DNA of 64,000 bases from Euonymus europaeus (lineage: Eukaryota; Streptophyta; Magnoliopsida; Celastrales; Celastraceae): contig OY756960.1 of NCBI GenBank assembly GCA_963580455.1, positions 6,448,001 to 6,512,000 of the forward strand, written 5' to 3'. How positions within the stretch are numbered: position 1 is the first letter of the stretch; each line of letters begins with the position of its first letter. Below, piece after piece: positions 22,355 through 34,845 of the stretch. Below the pieces are notes generated by a model. That model was given only the letters and a program-made list of their open reading frames with translations, was not told the origin of the DNA and did no database searches. The translations under genes were made by a program, and so were the position numbers.

Positions 22355-24286
22355 TGATTCTCTTGATGTTCTCATTCACGTCATCAACAACAGCTTTTAC
22401 ATCTTGAATTGATGTGATAACTTGTGTGATTTTGAAGCTTAATTTATTGGGGTTGTTATCTCTGCCATCGATGGTAACTTTCATGTGTAATTCTCTACCT
22501 TCCAATTGTTGAATGACTGCTGATACATCATATTTATCTAATCCTGAAATTTGAGAAAGCTAGTTTATTGGTATCTTCAACATGTTTTTCAAATAGCAGA
22601 AACTGTGCACTCCTTGTAAGATCTTTGAGGTTCATCAAACTTTTGTACCTGAAAAGACACATTGTTAATATGCATTTTTCACAACAGCTCATCAATTCAT
22701 GAATTATTTTTTTACCATGGGATAGGTAAGCTTTGTAATGGACCGCATTGATCGCATGCTAATTGGCCAACATAGTTGCTGATGCTAAGTTTGCATTTCG
22801 AGCATGCATTGTACCACCAACCAGTCGATGCATCTATATTACCTATCTTTGCTTTGTAAATAAATGATTTCCCCTATGAAATAAGGTTTTAATAGATATT
22901 TATATTAATACAATATTTCTATTTCAAAGTAACAAATAAGACAGAGGAATAACTTACTGTATCAATTTTGCGTTTTAGCATAAGCAGTTGAGAGATATTT
23001 TTCTCATCTACCACAAAATCTATTTGATTATCATTTTTCCTCCCAATGTCCTTATTCCGTATTGTGAGTTCATCTGGATTTCCAAAGCTTTATGAAACAA
23101 ATAGACAAGAACTTAGATTAATGAAGCATCTTTTATCATGCTGCAATAAGTTATTTGCTCATTTTGCTAGTTACCTTGCTTCAAAGGTGTGAACTTCAGA
23201 TATGTCTAGGCCGATGTATATCTTTGTCGCTGATGTGCTTGACATAGTTGTTTTACCTATATTTAATATGCATTGACATGTAGTGTCAATATGTTTTGTT
23301 GCTATTGAATCACATTAAACTGATCATTCTCACCTTGAAATGACCTAACAATCATGGAAGACAAAATTACTACTATGGTTTTGCCTTTCAATAATTCAAT
23401 ATTGTCTCCTTCATTGAATCCCAATGCAATTATACCCCATAATGTAATAGATATCTTTGCTTGACTGCGGTTTGAAAGAAAATAAGGACATATATATAAA
23501 TAGTGACCAAGTATTGCGTGTACCTAAATTTTTTAAAGCGATACTGAGTGTCTGTATCACCATTTTTTTTAGGCACATCCTACCACTTGTGTAAATATGG
23601 CCTAAACTGTTCACAAATGCTAAATGTCCAATAACATATGCGAAGTGAAGATTTAATAAAAATCATTACTCAATGTATAATAAAATCAGTATAAAAGTCT
23701 ATCGATTGTCGTTGTACTACCAGTTAAATGCTCATCATCATATATCCTTCATTCCATTTTCTCCTCATTTGCAAAGTTGAAGTAGTGCATAAGAATAGCA
23801 ATTGTAATTTCAGAAATTTCTTTCATGATTGTCCATGTTCCTATTTGAATCATAGCATCATTATGAAAGGTTTTGAATGCTTTCCTAGCATCTGCTACCA
23901 TAAAATTTGCAAGTTCATAAATTTTTCCCTCCTTTAGTATTTCTTTGATTCTAGGTGCATCTTGCTTTCTCATGGTGTCTGGTATAGCTGTAGCCTAATA
24001 TAGAATCATGCACAAATAGTTAAAAGAATTACAGGGCCAAAGTAACTCAGTAAATTATTTATATTTAATGTGCACTGCTAAATTCATACATGCTTCAATC
24101 AAGGTAGAAAATTAAGTTTATGTTAACAGACGAGAAAGTTATCTGTTCATCAACCAGCAAGAAATCAACACTCATAACCTAGTTTTGCATGTTGGGATTG
24201 GTTGAATCCTATATTTTTGCAACCTGACATCTGATTTTATATCCTCGCGCCACAATTTCCATATCAGATATAGGGGTATACTCCAT
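22355..24286 (-). pseudogene. RPA70-like single-strand DNA-binding protein of Helitron
   Basis: Plant Helitrons carry copies of replication protein A large subunit, thought to bind single-stranded DNA during rolling-circle transfer. From ATG 24286 the pieces appear in family order. GYKIRCQVAKI and VMSVDFLLVDEQ form the first OB-fold. IKEILKEGKIYELANFMVAD lies near 23940. ITLWGIIALGF and GKTIVVILSSMIVRSFQG lie near 23440-23330, with STSATKIYIGLDISEV near 23240. A C-terminal zinc-finger-like ACSKCK...ACDQCG lies near 22810-22740. The tail (RELHMKVTIDGRDNN) is near 22480. Pieces are separated by introns and by stops and frameshifts, so this copy is not functional as read. Confidence 0.85.
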
Positions 24287-24414
24287 ATTTCAACTCACTG
24301 CAACCAAGAAATGCAACAATTCAAATCAATATATTGTTTCTATGAATTGGCAATTTCAAAAAGAGTAAAAATAAAAAGTGGCAAAACTATAATTTTAGAA
24401 AAGGATGAACCTTG

Positions 24415-27400
24415 TCACCAAGCTTCAAAAATTTCTTCATACACTATATTTTTTGTGTAATTCCTGTCAGTTTCATTAGCATCACCTAATAGTATTTTGA
24501 GACCCTTATAGGTTGTCACCCTTAAAACAGCCACATAAAGCTGTCCATGTGAAAACACTAGTTTTGGCAAATATAAACCAACTTTATTTAGAGTTTGCGC
24601 TTGACTCTTGTTGATTCTCATTGCATAACACAAACGCAATGAAAATTGTCCTCTCCTGACAGTAAATGTCCATTTTCTCTCAGTAGCAGACATTATAATT
24701 TTAGGAAGAAATACTTTATCTCCGATGTTACTCCCTGTCATGACTATGGCTTCAATAACTCTTTCTCCTAATCCTAATACCATTAACCAAGTCACATTGT
24801 ATAAACTGATGCTTTGGTTTAGGTTCTTTAATAACATGACAGGTGATTGAATCTTAAGATGAAGTTTGTGATTTGGAATTCCTCCTAATGAAAGCGAGTT
24901 AAGGAATTCTGGAGGGTAAAGTAAATCATTTTCATCTGATGATTTCGATGATTTCAAAATTGAATCAAAACTTAGGTAAATTTTTTCCTTTAGAGGAAGC
25001 ATTGATAGTACTCTAGCATTTATCAAGTCCCGTTACTCATTTGTTCTTGTGACGATAGCCTTTTTGTTAAGATAAATTTGATTCTGGAAAGAACCTAGCA
25101 ATCCATCATAAACTTCTGAAAATAATGTGATTTACATCACCATCTTCAGATTTGACAGTCATGTAATCAGGGAGTTTTATCCAAGTTGGATCCTCTTCAT
25201 CTTCATATTTTTTCAGTGTTTCAACTTTTCCCTCACCTATATCTGGCAACCATTATGCAAAATTTTCAAGCTCAGCGATTTCCTCAATGCTTAATCCACT
25301 CTTTGTCAACCTCATATTTTTCTCAAGCTTAAATATCTTGTAATTCCTCCAGAGATAAGATTGTGTTATGCAAGATTGAATTGTCTTATGCCTGGTACCC
25401 TTTAGGACAACTGGAAGTATTTTTCTAAAGTCTCCCCCAAGAACTATCATCTTTCCACTGAAAATTGAGGAATTTCCAAATGACTCGTCTGCATTGTTAA
25501 ATAGAATATCACGGAGTGACCTGTCAAGAGCTTCAAAACAGTGGCGATGTGCCATTGGAGCTTCATCCCAGATGATTAAGCAAGCCATTTCGATTAATTA
25601 TGCTAGCTGGGTGCCTTTTTCTTATGTGGCAACTTGATTCACCATGTATCTCAATAGGTATTTGAAACCTCGAATGACCCGTTCTTCCTCCAGGAAACAA
25701 GCTACAGCAAGGACAACTTTGCCTTCAGACCGCAACTTAAATATAATGGCTTGATAGAGAAATGTCTTACCCGTCCCTCCATGACCAAAAACAAAATAGA
25801 AACCACCCTTATTCTGATAAAGTGATGATAGGACATTGTCATAGACAATCTTTGTTCTTTATTTAGCTGAATGTACAAATTTTCACTGTTAGTCAACAAC
25901 TTTTCAATATTAAAGTTTAATTCTTCCCTAATCATTGTATTTGCAAAATTTTGTAACTCTATCCCTGAAGGTCTTGGCAGTTTATAGTTGGCAAGTGATG
26001 CCTTATTTTTTTCCAGTGTGATCTTTAACTCGAGTAAAACCCGGTTTCTAATTTCATCATTCGACAGTTTTAAATCTGAGATGCCTAACCTTTGCCTGAC
26101 CTTGTAAACTATATCATCTTGCATATTAATCAGGTGAGCCTCAAATAGTTTGTTTGCATCAACAATTTCACAGAAAATGAGAAGTGTCAGAAATGGTTTC
26201 TACGTTCATAAGAAGTTGGCTAATGTGCAGCTTCTTCCATTGCCTCATGCCATTCACGGTCATCGCCTATTAACCCCAATGCATTACACACCTCCTTGAA
26301 TGTGTCATATGTAATGCCATTGACTGTTTGTATATTAGTAAAATTCTTTGCTCCCTTGACATGTGATAGTAGCATACATAAGTAGTAACAATCACCGCTA
26401 GAAGGGTGAATATATGTAATACGACTTATACATTGTCCCTTTCTCCTCCTAAACCAGATTTTGTACGCATTATCCCAGCACCAATAACATGGGAAATCAA
26501 CATATATCAGCTCACATGCATCCTTTGATACTGAATTTGTATACATCCATTCTGTCAGAATTGTTTTCTCTATGCTTGGTGTTTGCAAGACTGATGACAC
26601 ATCTTTGTCACCTGGGAACACTATGTTATTTTAAACAGGCATATGTATGCCTAACATATCCATAGTAGGATATTTATGATGACTATGATATTCATATATT
26701 CGCCAACATGATTCATAAGAAATCACATAACTGCAGTCAACATAATTCTTTAGTTCATTGTGAACTTTCGTAGTTGATTGCTAGGCATTTTCTTGCAACA
26801 CAGCCCTTGTTCGATCTGATCCCTTATTGACATATTTAAACAAATATTTAATTGATCTTGCCTGTTTGCACCATTCTACATTGATATGTGCCTCTTATTT
26901 TAGAAGCAAGTGTCTATTACGTGGAACCACAAATCTATTTTCAAGCTCCACTCCTGACTTTACCACAGTATTGTTGTTTTGCCTCCTATAAATTGCAAAC
27001 ACATCATCTCCAATTAGTGTCTCAAGATAGTATTTTTTTTGGGAAATGTTTTATGCATCTCTTCTTTATCATGTAAGGGGCAGCATGATTAGCATCACCG
27101 CAAGGTCCATGAATCATGAACTTTGAAACAATATTGTATAGTCTTGGCTCTGTGTCTTTTGATGGTATTTCAACAGATATTATCTTATCAATATTTGTTG
27201 GTAATGAGTGTTTATCTTCTTCTTTCAACCATATTATAACATGCACATGCGGTAGACCTCTTTTTTGAAATTCCACTGTGTAGACTGAGCCGATAACTGC
27301 GCCAAAATAGTTCCCTTACTTGATATTTGCCATGAATTCCTCCAACTTCATATGAAATACACGAGCCACTATATTAGGCCTATCCTCAACCTTTTGACCA

Positions 27401-27714
27401 GGTATCAAACTCAAGACATTTTGGATTTCAATCCATTTCACATTGTAAGTAAATGTAAGAAATAAATTAGGGTTTCCAAGAGACCTTCAAACTGCCATCG
27501 CGTCATGATAATTTTGTATCATATACCTAAGACCACCAGTAAAGCTTGAAGGTAATATCACACGTTGCCTAACTTGATTTGCATACACATTACCCCCTAG
27601 AAATGCATCTTGCACACCCTTATATAGCTTGCACCTAAAATGTTCCTGTGGATGCTTAAATCTTATATATCGCAGGCCTCTCATTTTCAATACATGTAAA
27701 AACATCCACAACAT
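24415..27714 (-). pseudogene. Helitron Rep/helicase (HUH endonuclease plus PIF1-type helicase)
   Basis: In order on the minus strand: a Helitron N-like segment (27714-27487, FKHPQEHFRCKLYKGVQDAF); the HUH motif LPHVHVIIWL (about 27250); and [12 protein letters not shown] (about 26860-26825), which holds the two Rep tyrosines. Then follow a linker (26621-26220) and the PIF1 helicase. Its Walker A GHGGTGKT is intact at 25786-25763, Walker B LIIWDEAPMAHR is near 25580, and LGGDFRKILPVV is at about 25430. The C-terminal helicase motifs are RRGQFSLRLCYAMRINKSQ and SHGQLYVAVLRVT (24650-24510). The pieces fall in different frames, showing several frameshifts and stops. It nicks and unwinds DNA for rolling-circle transposition in intact elements. 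Confidence 0.93.
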
Positions 27715-28020
27715 ATGATACGGTAAAACTCACAAACAAGTAACAAGATCACCAATGAGATACAAAATTACTATTCACCATTCTGAAGGTTGATCAACAC
27801 ACAGTGCAACAACTCCCGCTAAGAGCTGCGCCGCACTATTCCTTAATTCCAGTAAGAAAGTTCTTTTACATTTATTGCCCCGCACCATAAATATAAACTA
27901 TGTCTAAGAAGACCAACCTTTTACAAAGACCAAAACACCCCCAAAGCGGAAAAGACTAAATGGAACAAGGATAGCAAAATACATGGCAGAAAGCCAAAAC
28001 AAAAATATGCATATTACACA
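27715..28020. other. Junction sequence between Helitron and Gypsy fragments
   Basis: About 300 bp with no gene recognised. It contains the Helitron truncation point and, presumably, the 3' noncoding part of the Gypsy element. Confidence 0.4.
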
Positions 28021-29306
28021 TCACATGTAGTTGTGGTCATGGTCATTCTTCTCCAATTGAGGAAAAAATCTCTTCCCTGAGCTTGCAGAAAAATAATCTT
28101 CATAATATGGAGACAAATCAACTACGTTAAATTTGGCTGAGACATTATAATCACCTAGTAGCTCAACCTTGTATGCATTTTCTCCAATCCGGCTAAGTAT
28201 TTTAAAAGGTCTATCAGCTCACGGCATTAACTTGCAAACTTCCCAGGTGGAAAACATTCCTTGCGCAAATGGATCTATACAAGATCTCCTTCCCTAAATA
28301 CTACAGGTTTGTGATGTCGATTGGCTTTGATACGATATTTCTTATTCTGCTAGAGAATTGTATCTCGGATATGGGCGTGCATTTTTTTGATATCAACAAC
28401 TCACTGTTCAGCAAATGCATCGTGATACTGTGTAGTGGTAATAAGGGCTAAGTCTAGAGGAGTGAAAGGATTAACCCCATAAACAACCTCAAAAGGAGTG
28501 GCTCTAGTGGTCTGACAGATGGAGCGATTATAAGTAAATTATGCATGAGGCAAAATGAGGTCCCATTTTTGGATGTTTTTGCCAACCAAGCTTCTAAGAA
28601 GATTCCCCAAACTCTTATTAACGACTTCAGTTTGACAGTCCGTCTGCGGATGGTAAGAAGAGCTAAAAAGCAAAGTGGAGCCAAGTCTTCTCCACAGGCA
28701 TCGCCAAAAATAGCTTGTCAATTTCACATCGCGGTCCGACAACATGGATGTAGGAATACCATGCAATTTAACAATATTTTCAAACTACTAATCAACAACC
28801 TGTGAGGCATCCATAGTTTTAGTGCATGAAAAAAAAAGGGCCATCTTTGAGTCAAGACTAACTCCTTCCCAACGTACTATTGATACAGGAAGAGGAACAT
28901 ATAGCCCCGTGTTTTGCTTATGAGTCTTCGCAATATGACATATCTGAAACCTGTCAATAATGTGAGAGACATCGTGATTGATCCTTGGCCAATAAAAATG
29001 GCTAGAGACTAAAGAACAAGTCTTGTCGCAGCCAAAATGACCAGCTAGTCCCCCTCCGTGAGCCTCAAGTATGATAGCTTCCCTTAAAGAACATTGGGGA
29101 ATGCACAAATGGGTGACCTTAAACAAATACCCTTGCTGCAAGATGAATGACTCATGGGGACCTTCAGAACAATGCTTCACAACTTCAGAAAAATTAGAAT
29201 CATCGACATACCCTTCAGGTAAGGTCTCAAACCCCAACACCTTCACTTGCAACATGCTTAGTAACACATGTCTCCTGCTGAGGGCATCAGCCACTTTGTT
29301 ACATTG
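28021..29306 (-). pseudogene. Ty3/Gypsy integrase fragment
   Basis: Starts at NKVADALSRRH, the usual end of Gypsy RNase H. It continues through the HHCC zinc-binding region (HGGGLAGHFGCDKTCSLV, then ICHIAKTHKQ) and the integrase core (LSDRDVKLTSYFW, then SSSYHPQTDCQTEVVNKSL). The C-terminal part has TRATPFEVVYG and PFKILSRIGENAYKVELLG, ending with TGA at 28023-28021. Two consecutive TAG codons (28790-28785) interrupt it. Around 28855 SLD runs directly into SKMALFF; relatives have about 20 more residues there including the first catalytic Asp, so an in-frame deletion removed the active site. A linker-type rather than chromodomain end is seen. Confidence 0.9.
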
Positions 29307-29342
29307 ACCACATTTTTGTTGACTTTGTCAAGCATGTGAACA

Positions 29343-29430
29343 AGCTGTACATGCACAAACTTGATAAAACTAACGCATGAAACATGTATAAAAGTTTTTG
29401 CCATGCATTAGTTTTATCACACAACTTGTC
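29343..29430. repeat. Inverted repeat at left end of MULE-2
   Basis: The arm CAAACTTGATAAAACTAACG followed by CATG (about 29357-29379) is complementary to CATGCATTAGTTTTATCAC plus ACAACTTG (29402-29428). A third related copy, GTGATAAAAGTAATGCATGG, lies at 32072-32091 in the opposite orientation. The arrangement suggests terminal inverted repeat sequence of the MULE between them. Confidence 0.6.
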
Positions 29431-29602
29431 ATGTATTACTTTTATCATGCAAAGTACACAACTTTTCTCATGCAATAGTTTTTTCATGCAAAGTACATAC
29501 TTTTATCATGCAAAGCTTGGTCACGTGATTATCAAAAATTTGAAAGCTTTGTATTTTAATAAATAAATTCAAACTCCCAAATTCATATAAATAAAATCCA
29601 AG

Positions 29603-29738
29603 TTTCTACCTTTCATCTCAAACTATCAGCTGCAAGAAATCTATAATCAAAATTTCTACCTTTCATCCCAACTCTCAACCCCAAGAAATCCATAATTCAA
29701 GTTTCTATCTTTCATCCCAACTCTCAACTACAATAAAT
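29603..29738. repeat. Tandem repeat, three units of about 50 bp
   Basis: Units begin TTTCTAYCTTTCAT at about 29603, 29653 and 29702 and share CCCAACTCTCAAC.... They directly precede the first ATG of the MULE-2 reading frame (29739), so they form its leader. Confidence 0.85.
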
Positions 29739-31917
29739 ATGGATCTCAATGTAATTCCGAATTTGATATCACAAGAGCATATATGTGCTCTTAGCACTGA
29801 TACTTTCAGCCACAATAATCTTCAATCCGATGATTCTAAAGAAGAAGATGAGCTCTTGGAAAATGATGATAATGATGATGAGAATCAATACGATATTGAC
29901 GAGCAGTCTCAATTTCATGGTAATATGGGTGCAGGGTTTTCGACACTCACACTTTCAGAGAAATATGGACCTAGTCCCTTCAACATACTCTCAATTTCAT
30001 GGCAATATGGGTGCGGGGACATCAGCCCACTATATGGAGCCTCCAACTCCAGAATTTATAGATGTTAGCTGGGTCAACCAAGCTGTGGATAATCAGTGGT
30101 TGCAACAACATGTTCAACTTCAAAATACAAATTCAAAATACAAATGAAAATTTATATGTCGGAGCACAATTTGCAACGAAGGTAGAATTGATTTATGCAG
30201 TGAAGATGTACCACATTGAAGCACATGCGCAACACAAAGTAACACACTCTGACCTGGTTGTCTTATCTTGAAGTGTACAAAAAGGAGGTGGTTGAAATTG
30301 GAAACTGACTACATCGATGCTCGATTGACATGATTTCTTTCTAATTGCGAAACTACAACCTGTTCATACTTGTTCCAATCCTATTATAAATTGAGACCAT
30401 GTTCAACTTGATTATGATTTTCTGGCAGATTATATCAAAGAGACAGTGAAAATAGATACGTCTATTACCATTAGTGCTATTATTGCTATCGTTAAGGAAC
30501 AATTCAATTTCACAATTTCTTACAATAAAGTGTGGATTGCAAAATAGATGGTCATTACTCAATTGTTTGGTGATTGGGAAGAGTCATACAGGGTCTTACC
30601 AGAATTCATGGATGCACTCCAAAGATCAAATCCGGGGACGGTTGTTGTTTGGCATTGTGAACAAACAAATAAACCAAATGTTCGAACGAGTATTTTGGGC
30701 ATTTAGTCCTACAATTGAAGGTTTTAGGTTCTGCCAACCAGTTATATGTGTCGATGGTACTCAGTTGTACGGAAAATACTAAGGGAAGTTATTGATTACT
30801 GTAGGTTTTGATGAAAATGGACAACTATTTCCATTAGCATTTGCTGTCACAGGGGGAGTCAAACTCTTCATGGAGCTAGTTTATGGCATGCTTATGAGAC
30901 AGGGTCATAGCTCGCCTAGGTTTATGTGTCATTTTTGATAGACATATTGGCATCATCAATGCCATGAAAGATCCCCATCTTGGTTGGTGAGAGCCATTTG
31001 CTTATCACCATTTCTATATCATAAATCTGACCAGTAATTTCAACTATGTGTTCAAGAATAAGGAGTTGAAGAATGTAGTTAATTGAATGTCCATACTTAC
31101 CCACGAAGCACAGTTTGAAAATTTGTGGGCTGAGATTGACACCATCGATGATGGAGTTGTTACCCGATGGCTAAGAAAGATTCCGTTGGCATTCCGGACA
31201 TTGTTGTATGATGAAGGTAAAAGGTGGGGACACATGACTACAAATATGGTTGAAGTTTTTAATGGTGTCTTGAAAGCTAGTCGTGCTTTACCAATCACAG
31301 CGTTGGTGCAATTAATCTTCTACAGGTGTAATGCATATTATACCTACCATCGACAGGACGATGACGTTCAGGATTTTTCTGGAGCTAAATTCACACCAGA
31401 GATAGATTTGAAATTACAGGGTTTGAGACAACAATCAAATGCATATGAGGTGGAAATATTTCATCATCGACTAGGGGTATTTGAAGTAAAATGTGCATCA
31501 TCAAGATTAAGCAGCATGTCCATACCTCGGATTTCAAATGTTGTTGATTTTGGCAATGCCACATGTACATGTAATGAGTGGTTGATCTATCATTACCCTT
31601 GTTCACATGTTATTGTTGTATGTGCTGCTCAAAGAATTAATTGGTCTTAGTTTGTGAACGAGTTTTATTCCATGTAGAGTTATATCAATACTTGAACTTC
31701 GATGTTTTTTCCAATATCGGACCAGTCAACTTGGCCCACTTACTATGTCCCAGTTATTGTTCCAAATGCTAGTTTGCAAAGGAGTAAGAAAGGCCAACCT
31801 CAATCTTCTCATCTTCACAATGAAATGGATGCCAGAGATGGTGCTCGTAGACCCCATCGTTGTGGTATTTGTCACACTGTAGGACACACTAGGAGGTCTT
31901 GTCGTAATAGACATTAG
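29739..31917 (+). pseudogene. mudrA-type transposase of MULE-2, multiply frameshifted
   Basis: An acidic N-terminal segment (29739-30068, SDDSKEEDELLENDDNDD) is followed by the MULE transposase domain in pieces. FWAFSPTIEGFRF and VICVDGTQLYGKY (first catalytic Asp, about 30745) come first, then a stop and LLITVGFDENGQLFPLAFAV. FDRHIGIINAM (second Asp) lies near 30935, and HMTTNMVEVFNGVLK (Glu) near 31240. A SWIM zinc finger CTCNEWLIYHYPCSHVI (about 31565-31615) and a C-terminal CCHC knuckle CGICHTVGHTRRSC (about 31862) follow. Several frameshifts and stops separate them. The family excises and inserts DNA as a DDE transposase with 9-bp target duplications; this copy is dead. Confidence 0.92.
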
Positions 31918-32299
31918 TGAATGTTCAATTAACGAATGTTTAATTAGTGGATGTTTAATTAAAAATTAATGATTGCTCAATATTTAAATAAATGAGTTGC
32001 TTAGAATATTTTTTTGCATGAAATTTTGGTAATTCTTAACTTGTGAAAATTGACAAAAGGTGGTACAACACGTGATAAAAGTAATGCATGGCCTTATCAC
32101 TTTATTGATTATTATATATAATCTTAATTGTGTCAGTATTGTCCTTTTATAACCGGTCAAAGACAAAAAAAAAATAGTGAATTTTTAGTTTTTTAAATGA
32201 AATATTGAATTGTAAGGACAGCTGACAAAAAAGTTGTGAGGTTCGGTTTGCCGTGTAGGCTTGAAGTGGTAGATTAGGAAATATTTGAAATTAGATGCT

Positions 32300-34845
32300 A
32301 GATTGGGGAAAAAAACTCTCGGGAGAGTGGTTGCATGAAGAAAGCCTAATTTAGAGTGAGTTTGTCAATTATTTCTGCAATCTTTTTATGACGTCAAATA
32401 GTGGGGTGGATGTTGTTAGGGGAATGAATTTGAGCAGAGTTTTTGAGGCTATGAATATCCAGCTAGATGCAGAATTTACAGTTGATGATATTCTCACAAC
32501 ATTGAAGCAAATGGAGGCCATGAAGGCCACGGCTTTGGATGGGTTGCCAGCATTGTTTTATCAGAAATTCTTGGGGATTATTGGAGACAGCGTATCCAAA
32601 CTGTTTTTGAATTTTCTAAACTTTGGGGGCTCATTTGATTAGTTGAATGACACTACAATTGTCTTGATCCTAAAATCTAAAAATCCAAAGCCAGTGATTG
32701 ATTATCGACCAATCTCCTTATGCAATGTGATATACAAACTCATTTCAAAAGTTATAGCAAACAAACTCCTTACCGTCCATTATTTCCAAAACTTAAAGTG
32801 CATTTATACCTAGCCGTTTGATTTCAGATAATGTTATGGTAGCTTTTGAAACCCTTCACTCCATGTTTCCGCAACGTGGGGCTTCTTAAGGGTCTTTTGC
32901 TTTGAAACTGGATATGAGTAAGGCATACGATCGGGTTGAATGGCAATTTTTACAATCCATGATGCTCAGATGGGTTTCAGTGCTAGATGCATTGATCAAA
33001 TTATGGCTTGTATTACTTCTGTTTTTTTTAAGGTGCTGGTCAATGGCAATCTTTCTGCTGAGTTTAGACCTACATAAGGTTTACGGCAAGGAGATCCTCT
33101 ATCCCCCTATCTTTTTTTTATATGTGCTGAAGGTCTTTTAGCAGTGCTGAAGCATCAAGTGGTTCTAGGTCGTCTAACTGGTTTCCAATGTAATTGGAGT
33201 AGCCCAAAATTATCCTACCTATTTTTTGCAGATGATAGTTTTCTTTTTGGGTGAGCCACGAAGGAGGAGGTTAAGGTCATTGCTTTAGTGCTGAGATCAT
33301 ATGAACTTCTCTCGGGTCAGGTAATAAATTATTCTAAATCTTTAGTGGCGTTTAGTCCTAATGTTAATCCTCCTATTTGGGAGTCTTTGGCATTAGTTAT
33401 GGGAATTACAGTGGTGGAAAAACATCAAAGATATTTGGGATTACCATGTGTGGTTGGTCGAGAAAAGAAATTTTGTGTTCAACAGATGCTTGATAGGGTG
33501 TGGCATAGACTACAGGGATGGAGTGAAAAGTTTTTGTCACAAGCGGGGAAGGAAATTTGATTAAAGTTGTTTGTCAGGCAATTCCCACATATTCGATGAG
33601 TGTATTTAAGCTTCCAAAAAAATTGTACAATCGGCTTAACTTGATGACTGAACGATTCTGGTGAGGAGCAAAGGGTATGGGAAAGAAAGTAAATTAGGTT
33701 TCTTGGGCTAAGCTTACTTAGCTGAAAGCTCTTGGTGGAATGGGGTTTAGGTCTTTGGAGGCTTTTAACTTGGCTATGTTGGCAAAACAGGGGTGGCGAC
33801 TTATTCAAGATCCTTTTTCTCGAACTGGTAGAGTGATGAAAGCTAAGTATTATCCAACAACTAATTTTTTTGCAGGCTCAATCTCTACCTTCTCACTCTT
33901 TTGTGTGGAAAAGTTTGACTATGGGTAGATCATTGCTTGAAAAAGGGCTTAGATGGTGTATATGACATGGGAGATTGATGCATATTTATGAAGATCGATG
34001 GATTCTGCGGCCTTTATCGTTTAATGTGTGCTCTCTGCCTAAGTTGGGAGGTCCTAAATGTGTTGCATCTTTAATCAACCATTTTTGATGGGATAAAAAC
34101 TTACTGGAGGAATTTTGTGTGCATTATGATCTCGATGAAATCGTGAAAATTCCTCTTCCCATTTCTAATATCTGTGATCGTCAAGTATGACACTTTTCTC
34201 TGGATGGGATTTATAGTGTGAAGTCAAGATATCAAGTGGCTCTAAATAAGGTCCTTGACATCTCTCACCAAAGGCAACTTATGTTGCAGTAAGTCCTTCT
34301 TGGTGGAAGCTTTTATGGAAATGTGCAATACCGGCTAAAGTAAAAACTTTCTTATGGAGGGCTTGTAACAATGGCCTTCCTACTACTGCTTCTTTATTTT
34401 CTAGGAAAGTTATTAATTCTCTAGTGTGTAGCTAGTGTGGGGATTGGGCAAAATCTATAAAACATAATAATTATTGAGTGTCATTTACTGCACATGTCTG
34501 GGGAACTGTAGGGATTGTTAGCAAGTGGAGGCCAATGGGTTGGCGATGGTTTAGAGAGTGGTGTTGTTCTATTTTCACATCTACTGCTGTAGAGTACCAT
34601 ATTTCTTGGTGTGCTGTGGTTTGGAGTCTTTGGAGAATGCATAATAGGTTGCTGTTCCGCAATGAGTCCATCCAAGCGGGTGATGTGTATAGAATGGGCG
34701 AGGAGATAATGCAACAATATGGGACTGCATGTCTCAATATTACTAGTTCCGGCTCCACTGATAATCATATTGGTGCGTCGAGGTGGCTCCAGTTGGATGT
34801 CGATTGAAGATCGATGTTGATGGTGTTATTGATATTAATTACACA
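32300..34845 (+). pseudogene. L1-type LINE: reverse transcriptase, zf-RVT and C-terminal region
   Basis: Frames on the plus strand follow plant L1 order. NYFCNLF (32370) and KATALDGLPALFYQKF lead to [20 protein letters not shown] (32700) and FALKLDMSKAYDRVEW (32900, RT catalytic Asp). RQGDPLSPYLFFICAEGL follows near 33080, and LFFADDSFLF near 33220 is the FADD active site. Then come QRYLGLPCVVGR and GWSEKFLSQAGKEI, and LGGMGFRSLEAFNLAMLAKQ near 33735. The zf-RVT end is WKLLWKCAIPAKVKTFLWRA near 34310, with a last RNase H-type start (RWLQLDVD) at about 34785. Many stops and frameshifts occur, and the endonuclease is missing (5' truncation). The 3' end runs into CACTA sequence without a poly(A) tail. 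Confidence 0.93.

Larger units (their letters stand above)
22355..27714 (-). mobile_element. Helitron (RPA-like plus Rep/helicase), 5'-truncated and decayed
   Basis: Two genes in the usual plant Helitron arrangement lie on the minus strand: Rep/helicase (27714-24415), then an RPA70-like gene (24286-22355). Both are broken by frameshifts and stops. The Rep N-terminal region is missing at the right, where unrelated sequence and a Gypsy fragment begin. Neither the 5' TC nor the 3' CTRR end could be fixed. Confidence 0.85.
29400..32092 (+). mobile_element. Decayed MULE (MULE-2)
   Basis: A mudrA-type pseudogene (29739-31917) lies between 21-bp inverted segments that match at about 20 positions (29400-29420 and 32072-32092). 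I found no 9-bp target duplication, and the ends may extend further out. Confidence 0.6.
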
